A DNA stretch of 60,000 bases, from contig OZ037771.1 in the NCBI GenBank assembly GCA_964035545.1, forward strand, positions 3,711,128 to 3,771,127. The letters are read 5' to 3'. Shown here piece by piece: positions 12,501-23,963 of this stretch. A program made the position numbers and the translations under genes. Under the pieces are notes generated by a model, which was not told where the DNA came from, did not search any database, and worked only from the letters and a program-made list of their open reading frames with translations. The DNA comes from Bugula neritina (Eukaryota; Bryozoa; Gymnolaemata; Cheilostomatida; Bugulidae). How positions within the stretch are numbered: position 1 is the stretch's first letter; the number at the start of each line of letters is the position of its first letter.

Positions 12501-13096
12501 TTATTAGGATTAATGTATAATAAACAACACATGAATAATATATATTGTTAAATAAGGAATTTTTTATATAATATAATGCAATACTATTGCAATAATATTA
12601 ATATAATATAGTAAAATGTTAGTCTAATAACGTTAAAAAATAATATAGTGAAATATATTTATAATAATTTATTAACATGTTTATTGCATATTGATATTAA
12701 TATATAATATAGTAAAAAAATGATATATTATTATTGATTTATTGATAAAGATTTATGCATAATTTTTGAATTGAAAACAACCAATTTGATAAGAAGTGTA
12801 CTGAAATGTTTAATGAAAGTTTACAGCTATATTTTAATTTTTTTCTTAAATGAAAATAATTTGTCTAATGTTTGTGTATTTTTGAAATTAATAAATTCTT
12901 ATAGCTTTAACATTTTTCACAGTGCTTTAAGTTATGCAGCTGCTTTTTAATTTTGTAGCCAATGAAATTCGATGATGCTACCAAATTGCCTGTGGGTCTA
13001 CAGATTGTGTGCAAGCACTACGAAGAGGCAAAACTTCTGGATATTGCTTTTGGAGTTGAGAAGATAATGGCCCAGGGACCAAAATCTAGCTCTTAA
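6514..13096 (+). CDS. Amidase-signature enzyme, copy 1 (complete, 529 aa)
   Basis: The model is join(6514..6535, 6922..7020, 7304..7430, 7846..8018, 8467..8606, 9082..9211, 9417..9562, 9819..9975, 10235..10362, 10886..10958, 11638..11784, 12223..12332, 12959..13096): 1590 nt, no in-frame stop, all GT-AG. Exon 1 codes only for MTDQVIS; the ATG is conserved in all copies. The protein is an amidase-signature hydrolase (amide to acid plus ammonia). Triad: Lys105 in 'GKTVAIKDN' (exon 4), cis-Ser180 in '[10 protein letters not shown]' (exon 5), nucleophile Ser204 in '[14 protein letters not shown]' (exon 6). 'HLGPM' and '[10 protein letters not shown]' follow in exon 7. The spacing (75 and 24 residues) and the length match the Rhodococcus-type amidase as I recall it (K96, S171, S195; about 520 aa). 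The natural substrate is unknown. No signal peptide or membrane segment is seen. Intron 8 is short (259 nt) through a deletion relative to copies 0 and 2. Confidence 0.9.
8258..8400 (+). repeat. SINE-like repeat in amidase intron 4, copy 1
   Basis: A tRNA-like head ('ggtctaggggttaaaacac') and a decayed B box ('gtggtttgaagccc') are followed by the body 'ggtgatgttaggaagagc'. Copies 2 (about 16521) and 3 (about 29886) carry it at the same place, so it was there before the gene duplicated. Confidence 0.6.
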
Positions 13097-14855
13097 GACT
13101 TCTTTTCTACTAACCAATTAAATGAGGAATTCATTAATAGTTAGCTCATGTATTGACATGCTTGTAGTATAAAATTGCCTACATATTATTTCTCATGATA
13201 CAAGAAAACCCTATGCACGTATATTCCCTAGTTTTGGAGTTATAATCCCACGATTAAAATAAAAAATCTGGTAATATATTCTCTTAGCTAGTAGAGCAGT
13301 TTGTAATTTTATATTACGTTACCTATTAGTAAACTTTTATAATCACATTGCTATATCATCCATAAGAATGTTTTTTTTTAATTTAACACCAAGTGCATTT
13401 TTATAAATAAATCTATGTGTAGGGCGCATATAATATAATATGATCAATTTACAAAAATAAATTATCAATAAATGACTTTTTCCTATATAAATTCAGCTTT
13501 TAATAAGTGCATGATGTAGAAAGATTCGGTTTAAGACTAGTAGTTAGTATACACTAGTAAATACAAAAAACAAAAACAAGTAGAAATGATTGTTGTAATT
13601 AATTATATTTTTAGAACTAAAACATGTTATTCAATGGCAATAGATATCCATTATGTAACAACAGCCTTCTTGGCTAATAGTTACTGAACACATGTCTCTT
13701 TAGAAGTAATAAAGCAGCTGTGATCTAGTGGTTACAGCACTAGTTGCAAATTACCAGGTCTGAAGGAGTGGTTTATAATAGCCCCTGTGCCACAGCAAAA
13801 GCCATGTCCTCAGTTTAAAAACCTTGACTATACGAGTTTTTCACACAAATGGAGACTTAAAACGAATACAAGTTCATAGTTGGATAGTATCGCAGTTAGA
13901 AATTTTCTACCCTGAAGCGTGTTCAAATGAAGTAATACTTGAGAGTTGTGAGCTCTTGAGTTGATTTGTTATACAGTTCAAATGGTGAGCCATAGCATCA
14001 TTGCTGCACCTGTTATAAACTTATATTATATAACATAATATTCATACACATTTAATCTGTGCTAAGGAAATAACTCTCAAATTAGGACATAGTTGTGGTT
14101 ATACACTTGAGGACTTATCATCACTATTCAGTATGCAAAATATTGAAAATTATATCACAACAATTACCCAACTATAATATATATACTTGTAAACAACAGC
14201 TTATTGCTTGTCCAGAATTACATTTTCAACCAATAATACTAAATAAAGAATATCAAAAAAACTACCATAAAGCTAAAACTCTAAGGTCATTTTTGTTTTA
14301 TACTCGTTTGGAAACACAATACTGAAACCTGTAGTAGTTCTATTACTACTGCATTTCAACAGGTTTTATGTCTGTCTAGAAGCAAAATCTCAATGGTATC
14401 TGAGTTAATAGCCCAGATATTATTCTTTGCAGACAGAATATTTGTAAATGTCCAGTTTCAGGCACCTACCACAGATTTTTTGTAAAATCAGCTAATTTGG
14501 TCAAATCATGTGTTAATAAATTGACTTCAAAAATTCATTAGAGACTTTTTTGTAGTGACTTGAGAACTTAGGAGTTATCTTATTTAGCAGAAGCGTTATT
14601 GTTGAACAATTAAGGGTTCATTGCCATAAACAGTTTTTAGCATATTTCCTTTACACACATACACTAGCTAATACACATGCAGGCTATTCCCAGGGTAGTT
14701 ATTGAACCCATTCTACACATTCCTCACTGTATAATATTATTATGACTGAGCTGATAACATTGGCTCAAGTGCTATCATATTTCACAGATAAATAACATTA
14801 TCAGGTTAGCAGTGACAGTCAGTTGGTAACTGCAGACAGATCTGTGAGGTTTGAC
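13097..14855. other. Spacer between amidase copies 1 and 2
   Basis: No gene. It holds the shared 3' flank with AATAAA at 13406-13411, a tRNA-headed repeat near 13714, and the apparent seam between duplicated units near 14352. Beyond this point, copy 2's upstream sequence ('caacaggttttatgtctg') departs from what follows copy 3. A TATA-like 'tgtataatatt' lies near 14728. Confidence 0.55.
14779..14855 (+). promoter_or_regulatory. Conserved proximal promoter / 5' UTR block, amidase copy 2
   Basis: Same block as before copy 1, with GATAA and TTATC in inverted orientation. Here the upstream segment 'gactgagctgataacattgg' and a TATA-like sequence are intact, as in copy 3. Confidence 0.45.
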
Positions 14856-17800
14856 ATGACAGATCAGGTGACATCATGTAAGTAGGCTACTAGTTTCTGG
14901 GCTCTTAGTTTCCACTCTAAAAATAAAGTTTTGGTAAAACACTGAACTGCCATTTCCTACATACATTGCTATAGCGTACTTTATGGTTAGTTGTAAGTTA
15001 CACAAATGCATTCTACAGCTAGTATTCTGATGTAGATATCCCTTTGGTTGAGCCAGCCTCTCTCGAAGATTTATCTCAGATATCTAATGAACTCAGACTT
15101 GGTATTGCTGAACATGAAAACAAAGACTATTTGGGTAACCTGACACATATGGTGAATAGTGGTGCTAGGGCTAAAATGCAATTTTATGGAGAACTAAAGC
15201 ATTTATGCCATTGGAATTATTCCACTACCCTACCTAAAGGAACAGCCCTGATAAAAAAATATTTTTGGTCAACATGGTATAGTGGTTTTCAGAGTAACAC
15301 CAATGCAGCTTTGACCAAGTGCCTTTCCTAACATCACCAATGGCCCTAATGGAGGGTCTATCTACCCCCCCCCCTGCCAACAAGCAGGTGCTCTACTCAC
15401 TTGTGTCTTTTCTAGAATTTATAAGAATACATTGACTGAATGTGTTAGCACAGTGGTTTATAGTAGAAATAACCAATTTTGCTTTCACACCCAGTACATT
15501 TTGGTAAATGTTAATTGACATTACCAACTTAGTTAGTTATTTGCAAATCTTACAGAGGTCGTAAATGGTTGGCTAAAGAGTTGTGATAGCTTGCGACTGA
15601 TTGAAGAGGAAAGAGTGCCTGTCCTGTATCCAAGGATTTCAGGAGTGAAGCCTGCAAGGAAGGATAACCCCTACAATGCATGGTAATATGTTTTAAACGT
15701 TTTAATATTATTCTAAAATACCAGTCTGGCACAGGACACAGCATTGGATGATGATGTAATAATAGCCAAATATCAGTGTGAAACAAATCTTATGGTTTGA
15801 TGGCTTTATTATATACTACTATACTATACCCTACTATAATCACATAAGTTTATAGTCACCATCCCTGTACTATACCCTACTATACTCTATACTATACCCT
15901 ACTATACTACACCACACTACACCACACTACACTACACTATACTACACTACTCTACTCTACTCTATACTATACTATTATGCTCTACTTTAGCTTAGTGTAC
16001 TTTACTCTACACTTTTTCAGTTTACTTTAATTGCACGCTGTTCTAATTTAAACTTCCCAATAACTGTGAAAGGTTAATACACAGAAATACCATCTTTTAG
16101 GGCAACGAAGGTAACAATAAAAGGAGAAGACTCTGGACTTTTGGCTGGGAAAACTGTTGCTATAAAAGACAATGTGTTTGTAGCTGGAACTCCTCTAACG
16201 AATGGCTCTAAGATATGGGAGGGGTACACCCCAGAGTTTGATGGTACAGTGGTTACTAGGATACTACAAGCAGGTAAAATTTTAAATGAAGTGAACTTCG
16301 TAGGTTAAAAGTTGTTCTGCAGCGTAATTTTGTTTACTGAAATTAGTGTTTATTTAAAAACGCAGTCATAGATTCATAGAAACCTTTTGTGAAACTCATC
16401 TTGCTGTAAGAAAGGAGATAAATCAGCAATCTGCTCATAAACAGGTAATAGAATAAGCTCATGCATTTGCCAGGAACAACTTCTATTATGTGTAAATACT
16501 TTTCCTGTTTTTTTATGTGGTAACAGCAATGATCTAAGGGTTGGAACACTGGCTTAGTAAACACGAGGTCAGTGGTTTGAAGCCCAGTAAAGACCATTGG
16601 TGATGTTAGAAAGAGTATCCAGTCATAATTTTTCTCTTGTAATAGAAAACAAGTTCTTAGCATCTCTTATAAAATAATCTGGCGATAAATTACATTATAC
16701 TTACATAGAATATTATATAACATAAGGTGGTACTATTCTGGGGAAATCAACATGCGAGAATCAGTGCTGTTCAGGAAACAGTTTTACCAGTGCCAGTGGC
16801 CCGGTTCTGAATCCTGCAGACCAGACCAGATCTACTGGAGGCTCTAGCTCTGGAAGTGCAGCTCTTGTAAGTGTGTCTTTATCCAAGCCCCTGAATATAT
16901 GTGTTGTTAGAACCCAGGTCAAAAAGGTTTCCACTGTGCAACATTTGTTAGTGTTTTGGTAGAGTGAGATGTTAGAGTAATGTTGTGATCAAATTTTGGT
17001 GTTTTCATATCTTCAATAAAATGCACAACTTGCGAAATCATGAAGTAGATATGCTATTCCCTTCAAATGGACACTTGTTAAATAGCTAAGATATTTTATT
17101 TTTGTAGATAGCCGCTGGGGAAGTGGAAATGGCTATTGGTGGAGATCAGGGGGGTTCTATACGCCTCCCCAGCAGCTGGTGTGGATGCGTAGGACTGAAG
17201 CCAACATTTGGTTTGGTGCCTGTAACAGGTTCTTTAGGTAACGGAAGCTTTTAGGTGTTAACAAGTTAAAAAAAATGTTATAAAAAATATTTTATTGCAT
17301 AAACTTTGCATTTTAGATAAAATATCTGTTGCTATAATAATACAATAAAACCATACGTCATGTATTATATAATTTAATATTGTGACTAGTCACATCATCA
17401 TCATAGCAGTCTGTGGTGCAACAATGACTGATTTTAATTTGGTTCAATCAAACATCTCTATCTGCTTTTACATTTAACCCTCCTTTGCCAGCTATCTTTA
17501 TCCATGTCTATCCTTTTCATATTTCGCTTTACTGTGTCTTTAAATCTCAATCTGGGCCTTCCTTGGTTACGTTTACCTTTTTTCAGTTGCGAATAAAGAA
17601 ATTGTCTAGAAAATTGGCTATGGTCCATCCTCTCGAGATGTCCTAGCCATTTCAAGTTCATTTAAATGAGGATAGATTTTAGAGATTAGTAAATTACTGC
17701 ACAAGTTTAATAATGATTGTCAGAATTTCTCAGGTATGGAGCCTTCGTTTGATCACCTCGGCCCAATGGCCTCTAATGTTACTGACGTAGCAAAGCTGTT

Positions 17801-20800
17801 AGAGGTCATTGCAGGATATGATGGCGGGAGAGATCATAGACAAAATCCTCACGTGACAATACCTAAATACAGTCGATTGGTAAGTTTCCATACAGCCACT
17901 TGTTCAAACATTACCTGTACCGCTGCAATACATTATGGGAATAACAGGAAGTACTGCAATACATTATGGGAAGTACTGTAATGGAAGTACTGTAATAAAC
18001 TTGTTGCCACTCTGATTACACTAAGCACATCATATTCTATGCTTCATTTAACACCATACAAGCTTTATTGAGCAGGCAATAAAATATTATGTTTTAGTTA
18101 CAAGCCCTACATCTGCACTTTATACATTCATTACAGCTGTGACAGATTTCAGTAAAGTTATTTTATGATTTCAGCTGAAAGGAGATTTGACTGGTGTTAA
18201 GTTGGGCTATGTTAAAGAGGGATATGAACATGCTACTCCTGGAGTTAAGTCAGCAATGGCTGACGTAATAAATCTGATGACCAACTGTGGTGCTGTTGTT
18301 GAAGAAGTCAGCATTCCTTTACACCTTCAGTGTATGTGCCTACTTACTTACTTCCTTACTTACTTATTTACCTACTTACTTACATACTTATTTACTTACT
18401 TACTTACTTACTTATTTACTTTTCTGTCAACATATCTACCTACACCCTGTCCTCCGTCACTCTCTATTTTCTTATTCATTTTAAGGTTTTTCAGGGGTGA
18501 ATGCATTATACTAATGTATCTTCACTTAAGCGCTCTTCCACATATCTTATAGCAGTTGAAGTCTAAACAATCTGGTTAATGTCTCTCACAGCTAACGCTA
18601 GTCTGTTATCATATTGAGAAAGAAAAACTGTTGTCCTTAATCTCTACTCATTGTATATAATAGGCCTATATAACATCCATAAGCTTAGATAGCTTCTGTA
18701 TACGGAGACATGGGCATAGTTACTCTCTTGTCAACATTACTATCAATTCACACAGCAGGTTAAACTTATTAGTAAACTATATATAAATAAAATTATAAGG
18801 TATTTCTAACCTACGAAAGCTGCTTTGGTTTATCTATAGTTATCTTCTCCTGGCATAGATTACTTTTATCTATAATACTGTTTATTAGAGATAGTATTTC
18901 CACAGTACACCAGCATAATATGTCTGTATCACTTGGGACAGGGAGAAAACAACTGCTGTTTTCCTCCTTGTCTGTTGCTGTACTTATCATCATTACATAA
19001 TATTCTATTATTACAGTACTATAGTATTAGTACATAACTTTATTATACTATTATACTATCCTATTATATTATTATATTACATTCTTTTATTATAATATAT
19101 TATTACATTATATCATTAGTATAATATTACACCATTATAGGACACTGTTATATTGCCCTCCTATATTGAATTATTGTAATATATCAATATATTGTATAAA
19201 TATAATATATTTTTTATTTATTATTACATAATTATGTTATACAAAAATATAGTATATTTCATATCATATTATCATATTGCACTTGAACAAGCACCAAATA
19301 AAAGTTATTTCTGGTGTGCTAGCTTTAGAACCACAGTTATGCATATTTCAGGTGGTCCATTGTTTACCATCATCCTAGCCTCCTTTTACCACAGTATGAT
19401 AGAATGCAATGGGCAACCCCCAGGCTACAATGAGCTGTACAGTGTATCGGCAATGCAGCATTTCAAACAGGCATTCAAGGTACAGAAAAGGAAAAGCTTA
19501 GAAAAGTTGTATTTGCTTATAAAATATGATATACATGTATATGCATAAAATCATAAATTTATATCATGTGTGTTGAAGGTAAGTGTTTACAATGTATGCT
19601 TATTAAAAAGAACATTTGGTAACTTTTTATTGTAGGTATAAACAAAAAATTCCCAACTCTGCAAAATCGGCTGAAAATTCAAAATTCAAGTAATTTATTC
19701 AATTAGTATACAAAGTTTTTATACAAAAATTACTATTAATTATATTGGTTTTAATATTTGCTTATAACACAAAGAAGGTGGAAAGAATCTATCAAAAGTT
19801 TGATTTTCACCTAAGTTTCACCTATATTTCCTAAGCTCTCTATTACTAGTTGTTTATGACCTGTACACAGCTTTACTTATATCTTCTTTGTTTATACAGC
19901 ATATTTTTATAATAGAAGCACTTGTGAATATTCAAAGTAAAAGTATATAATACCATAGTGTAAACTGTAAGAAACTGTGCTCCAACTTCAACATGAAATC
20001 ACTATAACTCAGTTAACTGTGTTGTATTATGCAGTCCAGGGCTCATGACGTTTCACCAACTATCAAAGCTGTATCCTTATTTGGAGAATATTTAAAAAGA
20101 AAAGATGGTAAGGTTACTACATTTCAACTTTTTTGTTTGCTCATGAAAGTGGGTGTTGCATTTTAGAATTATAATGCTTAAATCAAAGTTTTAAATATTT
20201 TTTCTATTGCTTGTTTAGTTTTTTTCAGTCTACTTATTAGTTCAGTGTGTTATATGGAGTGGTGTCGAAATTTGAGGCTGCATTTCAGTTTTATGAGCAA
20301 GCTCTGTACACCTTTTCCTATAGACTTTGATCTAAGGGTAATATCATAAACCTGTATTTTATTATGCATTCCGTATCACCTTGATATTGGAGCTGAGTTT
20401 TTAATAAAATTTCCGAGAATATAATTAAACTCAAGATTTCTTGCATAAAACATATAACAAGAATTTGGCTGAGTATAAAGTTTATATGTAATAAAATGAT
20501 AAAGTTTTTTCTGCTTTTAACCTGTGGTACCAACTATGAGTGGGTCTTTGTGATTATTTGAATTGCATCATAACTATTGATCAAATATAAAAAACTATTT
20601 AGCAAATAAGAGCCGACATTGTAATGGAGTTGTCTTTCCAATGCAGTCCATGTCAGTTTTACATAGTCTGTAATAAAAAAAAGGGTGATGATTCCATTAG
20701 CTAAAAGTTAAAATGCCACTACATTAATATGCTAATTACTGCCAATATACTTTCAGGAAGTGCACTAGTTGGTCGCGCTATGAACTGCAGGCCTGTACTA

Positions 20801-22255
20801 AGAAAAGCGTATAACGATATGCTGGAGAAATACGATGCCCTGATTATGCCAACCATACCTTTTGTTGCTGCTAAACTACCTACAGCTGAGCTAACTCCAG
20901 CAGGTAAGATGTGCCATTCGTTAGTCAAGTAACTCTTTTAACTAGAAGTCAACTTTATCACAAAGCTTTTATAAAGAAGACAACCCCTAAATCGAAAGGA
21001 AAACTGTTATTTCAGTTTTCTACAGTATATACAGAGAAGCAGATTTGTAGCATCAAAGCATATATTTATTCAAAATTTGAGAAATAAGCTGTCTTTTAAA
21101 TATGATGACCCTGAACTAAGGCAGACTAAAAGTTAAAAACTCAAAAAAATCTAAAAATATAAATTTATGCATTTAATTATCTCTTCATTACATTAAAATT
21201 AGACGCTTTATCTAATTTTTCAATTAAAATAAAGTATAATATAGCAAAGTAATTTTCACTATAATGTGTGTACAACTTTATAGTCTTTTTAATTTTCAAC
21301 TTGTCGAAAATCCAAAATAATTATATACTATGAAACTATTTTACTGATACTTCAGTTCAGACAAGAGCAACAATATTTAACTCACTACCAACACATTTTA
21401 CTGACTTATTCTATTTTATTGATTTGTAGAGTGTGTGGAACAGACACTGTTCAACACAGGAAACACAGCACCGTTCAATCTGAGTGGTCATCCCGCTCTA
21501 ACCATCAACGTCGGGAATGTTGTTCCCGAAGATGCAGACGTATGTGTAGTTCTTGTCTAGTGTTAGTTTTGTTGTTGATCCAAAATCCAAAATTTAGAAT
21601 GTGTTATTTGAGAAAAAGTAGTTGTGTTGGAAGTATTTTTAGTTGACATCTTTATTTGATGTTATTATATTTATTGGATATCAGTATTAATGTATAATAT
21701 AGTAATACATAAATATAGCCTATAGTATGTTATATATCATATGAAATATTGATATAGCACGATGAAATATTATTGCAATAATATTAATATAATATAGTAA
21801 AAGCAAAGTACAATAATATTAACATATAATATAGTGAAACATTTTTATATTACCTTATTAATATATTTATTGTGTATTGATAGTAATATATAATGTAGTA
21901 ATATTAATTTGTTGGTGAAGATTGATGCATATTTTATATTAAAAGCAACCAATTTGACAAATATGCAAATTATAACATGGAAGCCTATAGTTATGTTTTA
22001 ATATCAACACAGAAGAAAAACATTAGGCTAATATTTTGTACATATTTTGTAATAAATACATTTTAATCAATTTCAATTTTTTCACGTTACTTTAGATTGT
22101 GCAGCTGCCTTTCAATTTTGTAGCCAATGAAATTAGATGATGCTACCAAATTGCCTGTGGGCCTACAAATTGTGTGCAAGCACTACGAAGAGGCAAAACT
22201 TTTGGATATTGCTTTTGGAGTAGAGAAGATAATGGCCCAAGGGTTCAAAGTCTAG
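14856..22255 (+). CDS. Amidase-signature enzyme, copy 2 (527 aa, altered C-terminus)
   Basis: The model is join(14856..14877, 15036..15134, 15556..15682, 16101..16273, 16727..16866, 17108..17237, 17734..17879, 18175..18331, 19352..19479, 20035..20107, 20757..20903, 21430..21539, 22124..22255). Exon sizes equal those of copy 1 except the last (132 nt). The triad K105, S180, S204 is kept. Differences include 'STGGSSSGS' for 'SAGGSSSGS', T120 for S120 ('LTNGSK'), and E194 in 'GEVEMAIGG'. Near the end the frame is changed by one extra base: GCC CAA GGG TTC AAA GTC TAG gives AQGFKV instead of AQGSKSSS. The change is outside the catalytic core, so the enzyme is probably still functional. Intron 6 carries a LINE fragment not found in the other copies. 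AATAAA is at 22567-22572. Confidence 0.9.
16521..16660 (+). repeat. SINE-like repeat in amidase intron 4, copy 2
   Basis: Orthologous in position to the repeats at 8258 and 29886: head 'gatctaagggttggaacac', body 'ggtgatgttagaaagagt'. It was carried along by the tandem duplication. Confidence 0.6.
17391..17684 (-). mobile_element. 5'-truncated RTE-type LINE, 3' end only
   Basis: On the minus strand, 17661-17458 reads 67 codons to a stop, with '[20 protein letters not shown]' and '[15 protein letters not shown]'. This is the characteristic end of RTE-like retrotransposon polyproteins ('GHVxRM ... GxRxxGRPxLRYKD'). It is followed on that strand by a short 3' tail containing GATGATGATG, typical of RTE elements. 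The insertion is absent from the same intron in copies 1 and 3, which dates it after the duplication. It is a fragment without reverse transcriptase motifs. Confidence 0.75.
18332..18440 (+). repeat. CTTA tetranucleotide microsatellite in amidase intron 8, copy 2
   Basis: Largely regular ttac/ctta units start immediately after the exon 8 donor. Lengths differ strongly among the four copies. Confidence 0.7.
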
Positions 22256-22706
22256 CCTATAAGACTGCATTTCAACTGATTAATTAAGGGGGAAAACTGA
22301 GTACTTAGCTCATGTATTTACATGTGTGTAGTATAAAACTGCCTACATATTATTTCATATTATACAAGCAAACCTTATGCACATTCCCTAGTTTTGGAGT
22401 TATAATTCCATGGTAAAAATAAAAAAATCTGGTAATAATATATTTTCTTAGCTAGTAGAGTAGTTTGTAGTTTTATATTATGTTATTAGTAGATTTTTAT
22501 AATCACATTGCTATATAATCCATAAAAATGTTTCATTTTTAATTTAGCACCAGGTGCATTTTTATAAATAAATCTATATGTAGGGTGCATATAATATAAT
22601 ATGATCAATTTACAAAAATAAATTATCAATAAATGACTTTTACCTATATAAATTTAGGTTTTAATAAATAATGTAGAAAGGTTTGGTTCAAGACTAGTAG
22701 CTAGTA

Positions 22707-23218
22707 GGTTTCATCCCAGATAGACGCTTCCCAGATAGACGCTATATTTATTTATCTCGGTACAATATAATATATCCCATGTGCAATTTATTTGAATATT
22801 ATTGAAATATATGTATATTTAAATAAACTTGGATCAATTGCTTGTTATTTAGCACACAAATAAATTCCTTTGATCTGCATTAACTTCTTAATTTTGCATT
22901 TTCTATACTTCCTGTTGTTTGAAAAGATATTTTGTTAAAAAGTATTCATTAAAGATCATATCTATTATTAATGTATTACTGCTTTTTTTCCATACACATA
23001 TTCATGAAAATTGGAATATTATCCTAGGACCTAGATAATTTATATTAGCCATTATAGCTACTATTAGCTATAGCTATTTAGTAATCAATGCAACATTTAT
23101 ATAGGTATGTTACTACATGTAATTACACCAAAATAAAAAATAGCGTCTAACTGGAAAGCGTCTAAGCGGGAAATTTAGCCTAGGATCTAACTGGGAAGCC
23201 TCTATCTAAGATGAAACC
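22707..23218. mobile_element. 512-bp hAT-like MITE with 8-bp target duplication
   Basis: The terminal repeats are 'GGTTTCATCCCAGATAGACG' and, at the other end, '...TCTATCTAAGATGAAACC'. The element is flanked on both sides by AGCTAGTA (22699-22706 and 23219-23226). The uninterrupted sequence is seen at the same place in copy 0's flank (about 4320). An 8-bp duplication points to a hAT-type transposase, although the ends are not the classic CAG. Internal 'agcgtctaactgg' motifs repeat the terminal sequence. No coding capacity. Confidence 0.8.
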
Positions 23219-23884
23219 AGCTAGTATACACTACTAAATACAAAAGCCATATTTAAGTTTATGTGGAGATTTGTTGTACAAAAAAACCATCACAAGTAGA
23301 GATGATTGTCGTAATTAATTATATTTTTGGAACTAAAAACTGTTTTTCATTGGTAATAGATATCCATTATGTAACAACAGCCTTCTTGGTCAATTGTTTG
23401 TTCGTTGCTGAACACATGTATCTTTAGAAATAATAAAGCAGATGTCTGGTGTCTGAGTTAATAGCCTAGATATTAATTATTCTTTGCAGACAAAATATCT
23501 GTAAATGTTCAGTTTCAGGCACCTACCACAGATAAATAGCTGCATTTATTTTTACACTTTACGGTACTTAACTTTCTAGTAAAATACAGAAATCAGCTAG
23601 TCTGGCCAATTAATTAACTAAGTTTTCCTGTCACAAATCCATAGCAGATTTTTTGCAGTGACTTCGAAACTCAAGAGTTACCTTGTTTAGCAGAAGTGTT
23701 CATTGAGCAAGGGGCCATATTGCCATAAACAGTTTTTTTGGCATATTTCGGTTACATGCATACACTAGCTAATGCACATGTAGGCTATCACCAGGGTAGT
23801 CTTATACCGTCTATATTTTATATATTTCTCACTGTATAATATTATGACTGAGCTGATAACATTGGCTCAAGTGCATGCTATCAT

Positions 23885-23963
23885 ATTTCACAGATAAATA
23901 ACATATTATCAGGTTAGCAGTGACAGTCAGTTGGTAACTGCAGACAGATCTGTGAGGTTTGAC
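23885..23963 (+). promoter_or_regulatory. Conserved proximal promoter / 5' UTR block, amidase copy 3
   Basis: Same block as in copies 1 and 2, with 2 extra bases between the inverted GATAA and TTATC sites. Confidence 0.45.

Larger units (their letters stand above)
22256..23963. other. Spacer between amidase copies 2 and 3
   Basis: No gene. It contains the shared 3' flank, then a 512-bp MITE (22707-23218), then a segment where the tRNA-headed repeat seen in the other flanks is missing. At about 23440 'aataaagcagatgtc' runs straight into 'tgagttaatagcctag'. The promoter block of copy 3 lies at its end. Confidence 0.55.

Noticed and set aside
16343-16663. 106-codon minus-strand frame
   Set aside because: It covers intron 4 of copy 2 and its SINE. 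It has no counterpart in copies 1 and 3 and no recognisable domain.
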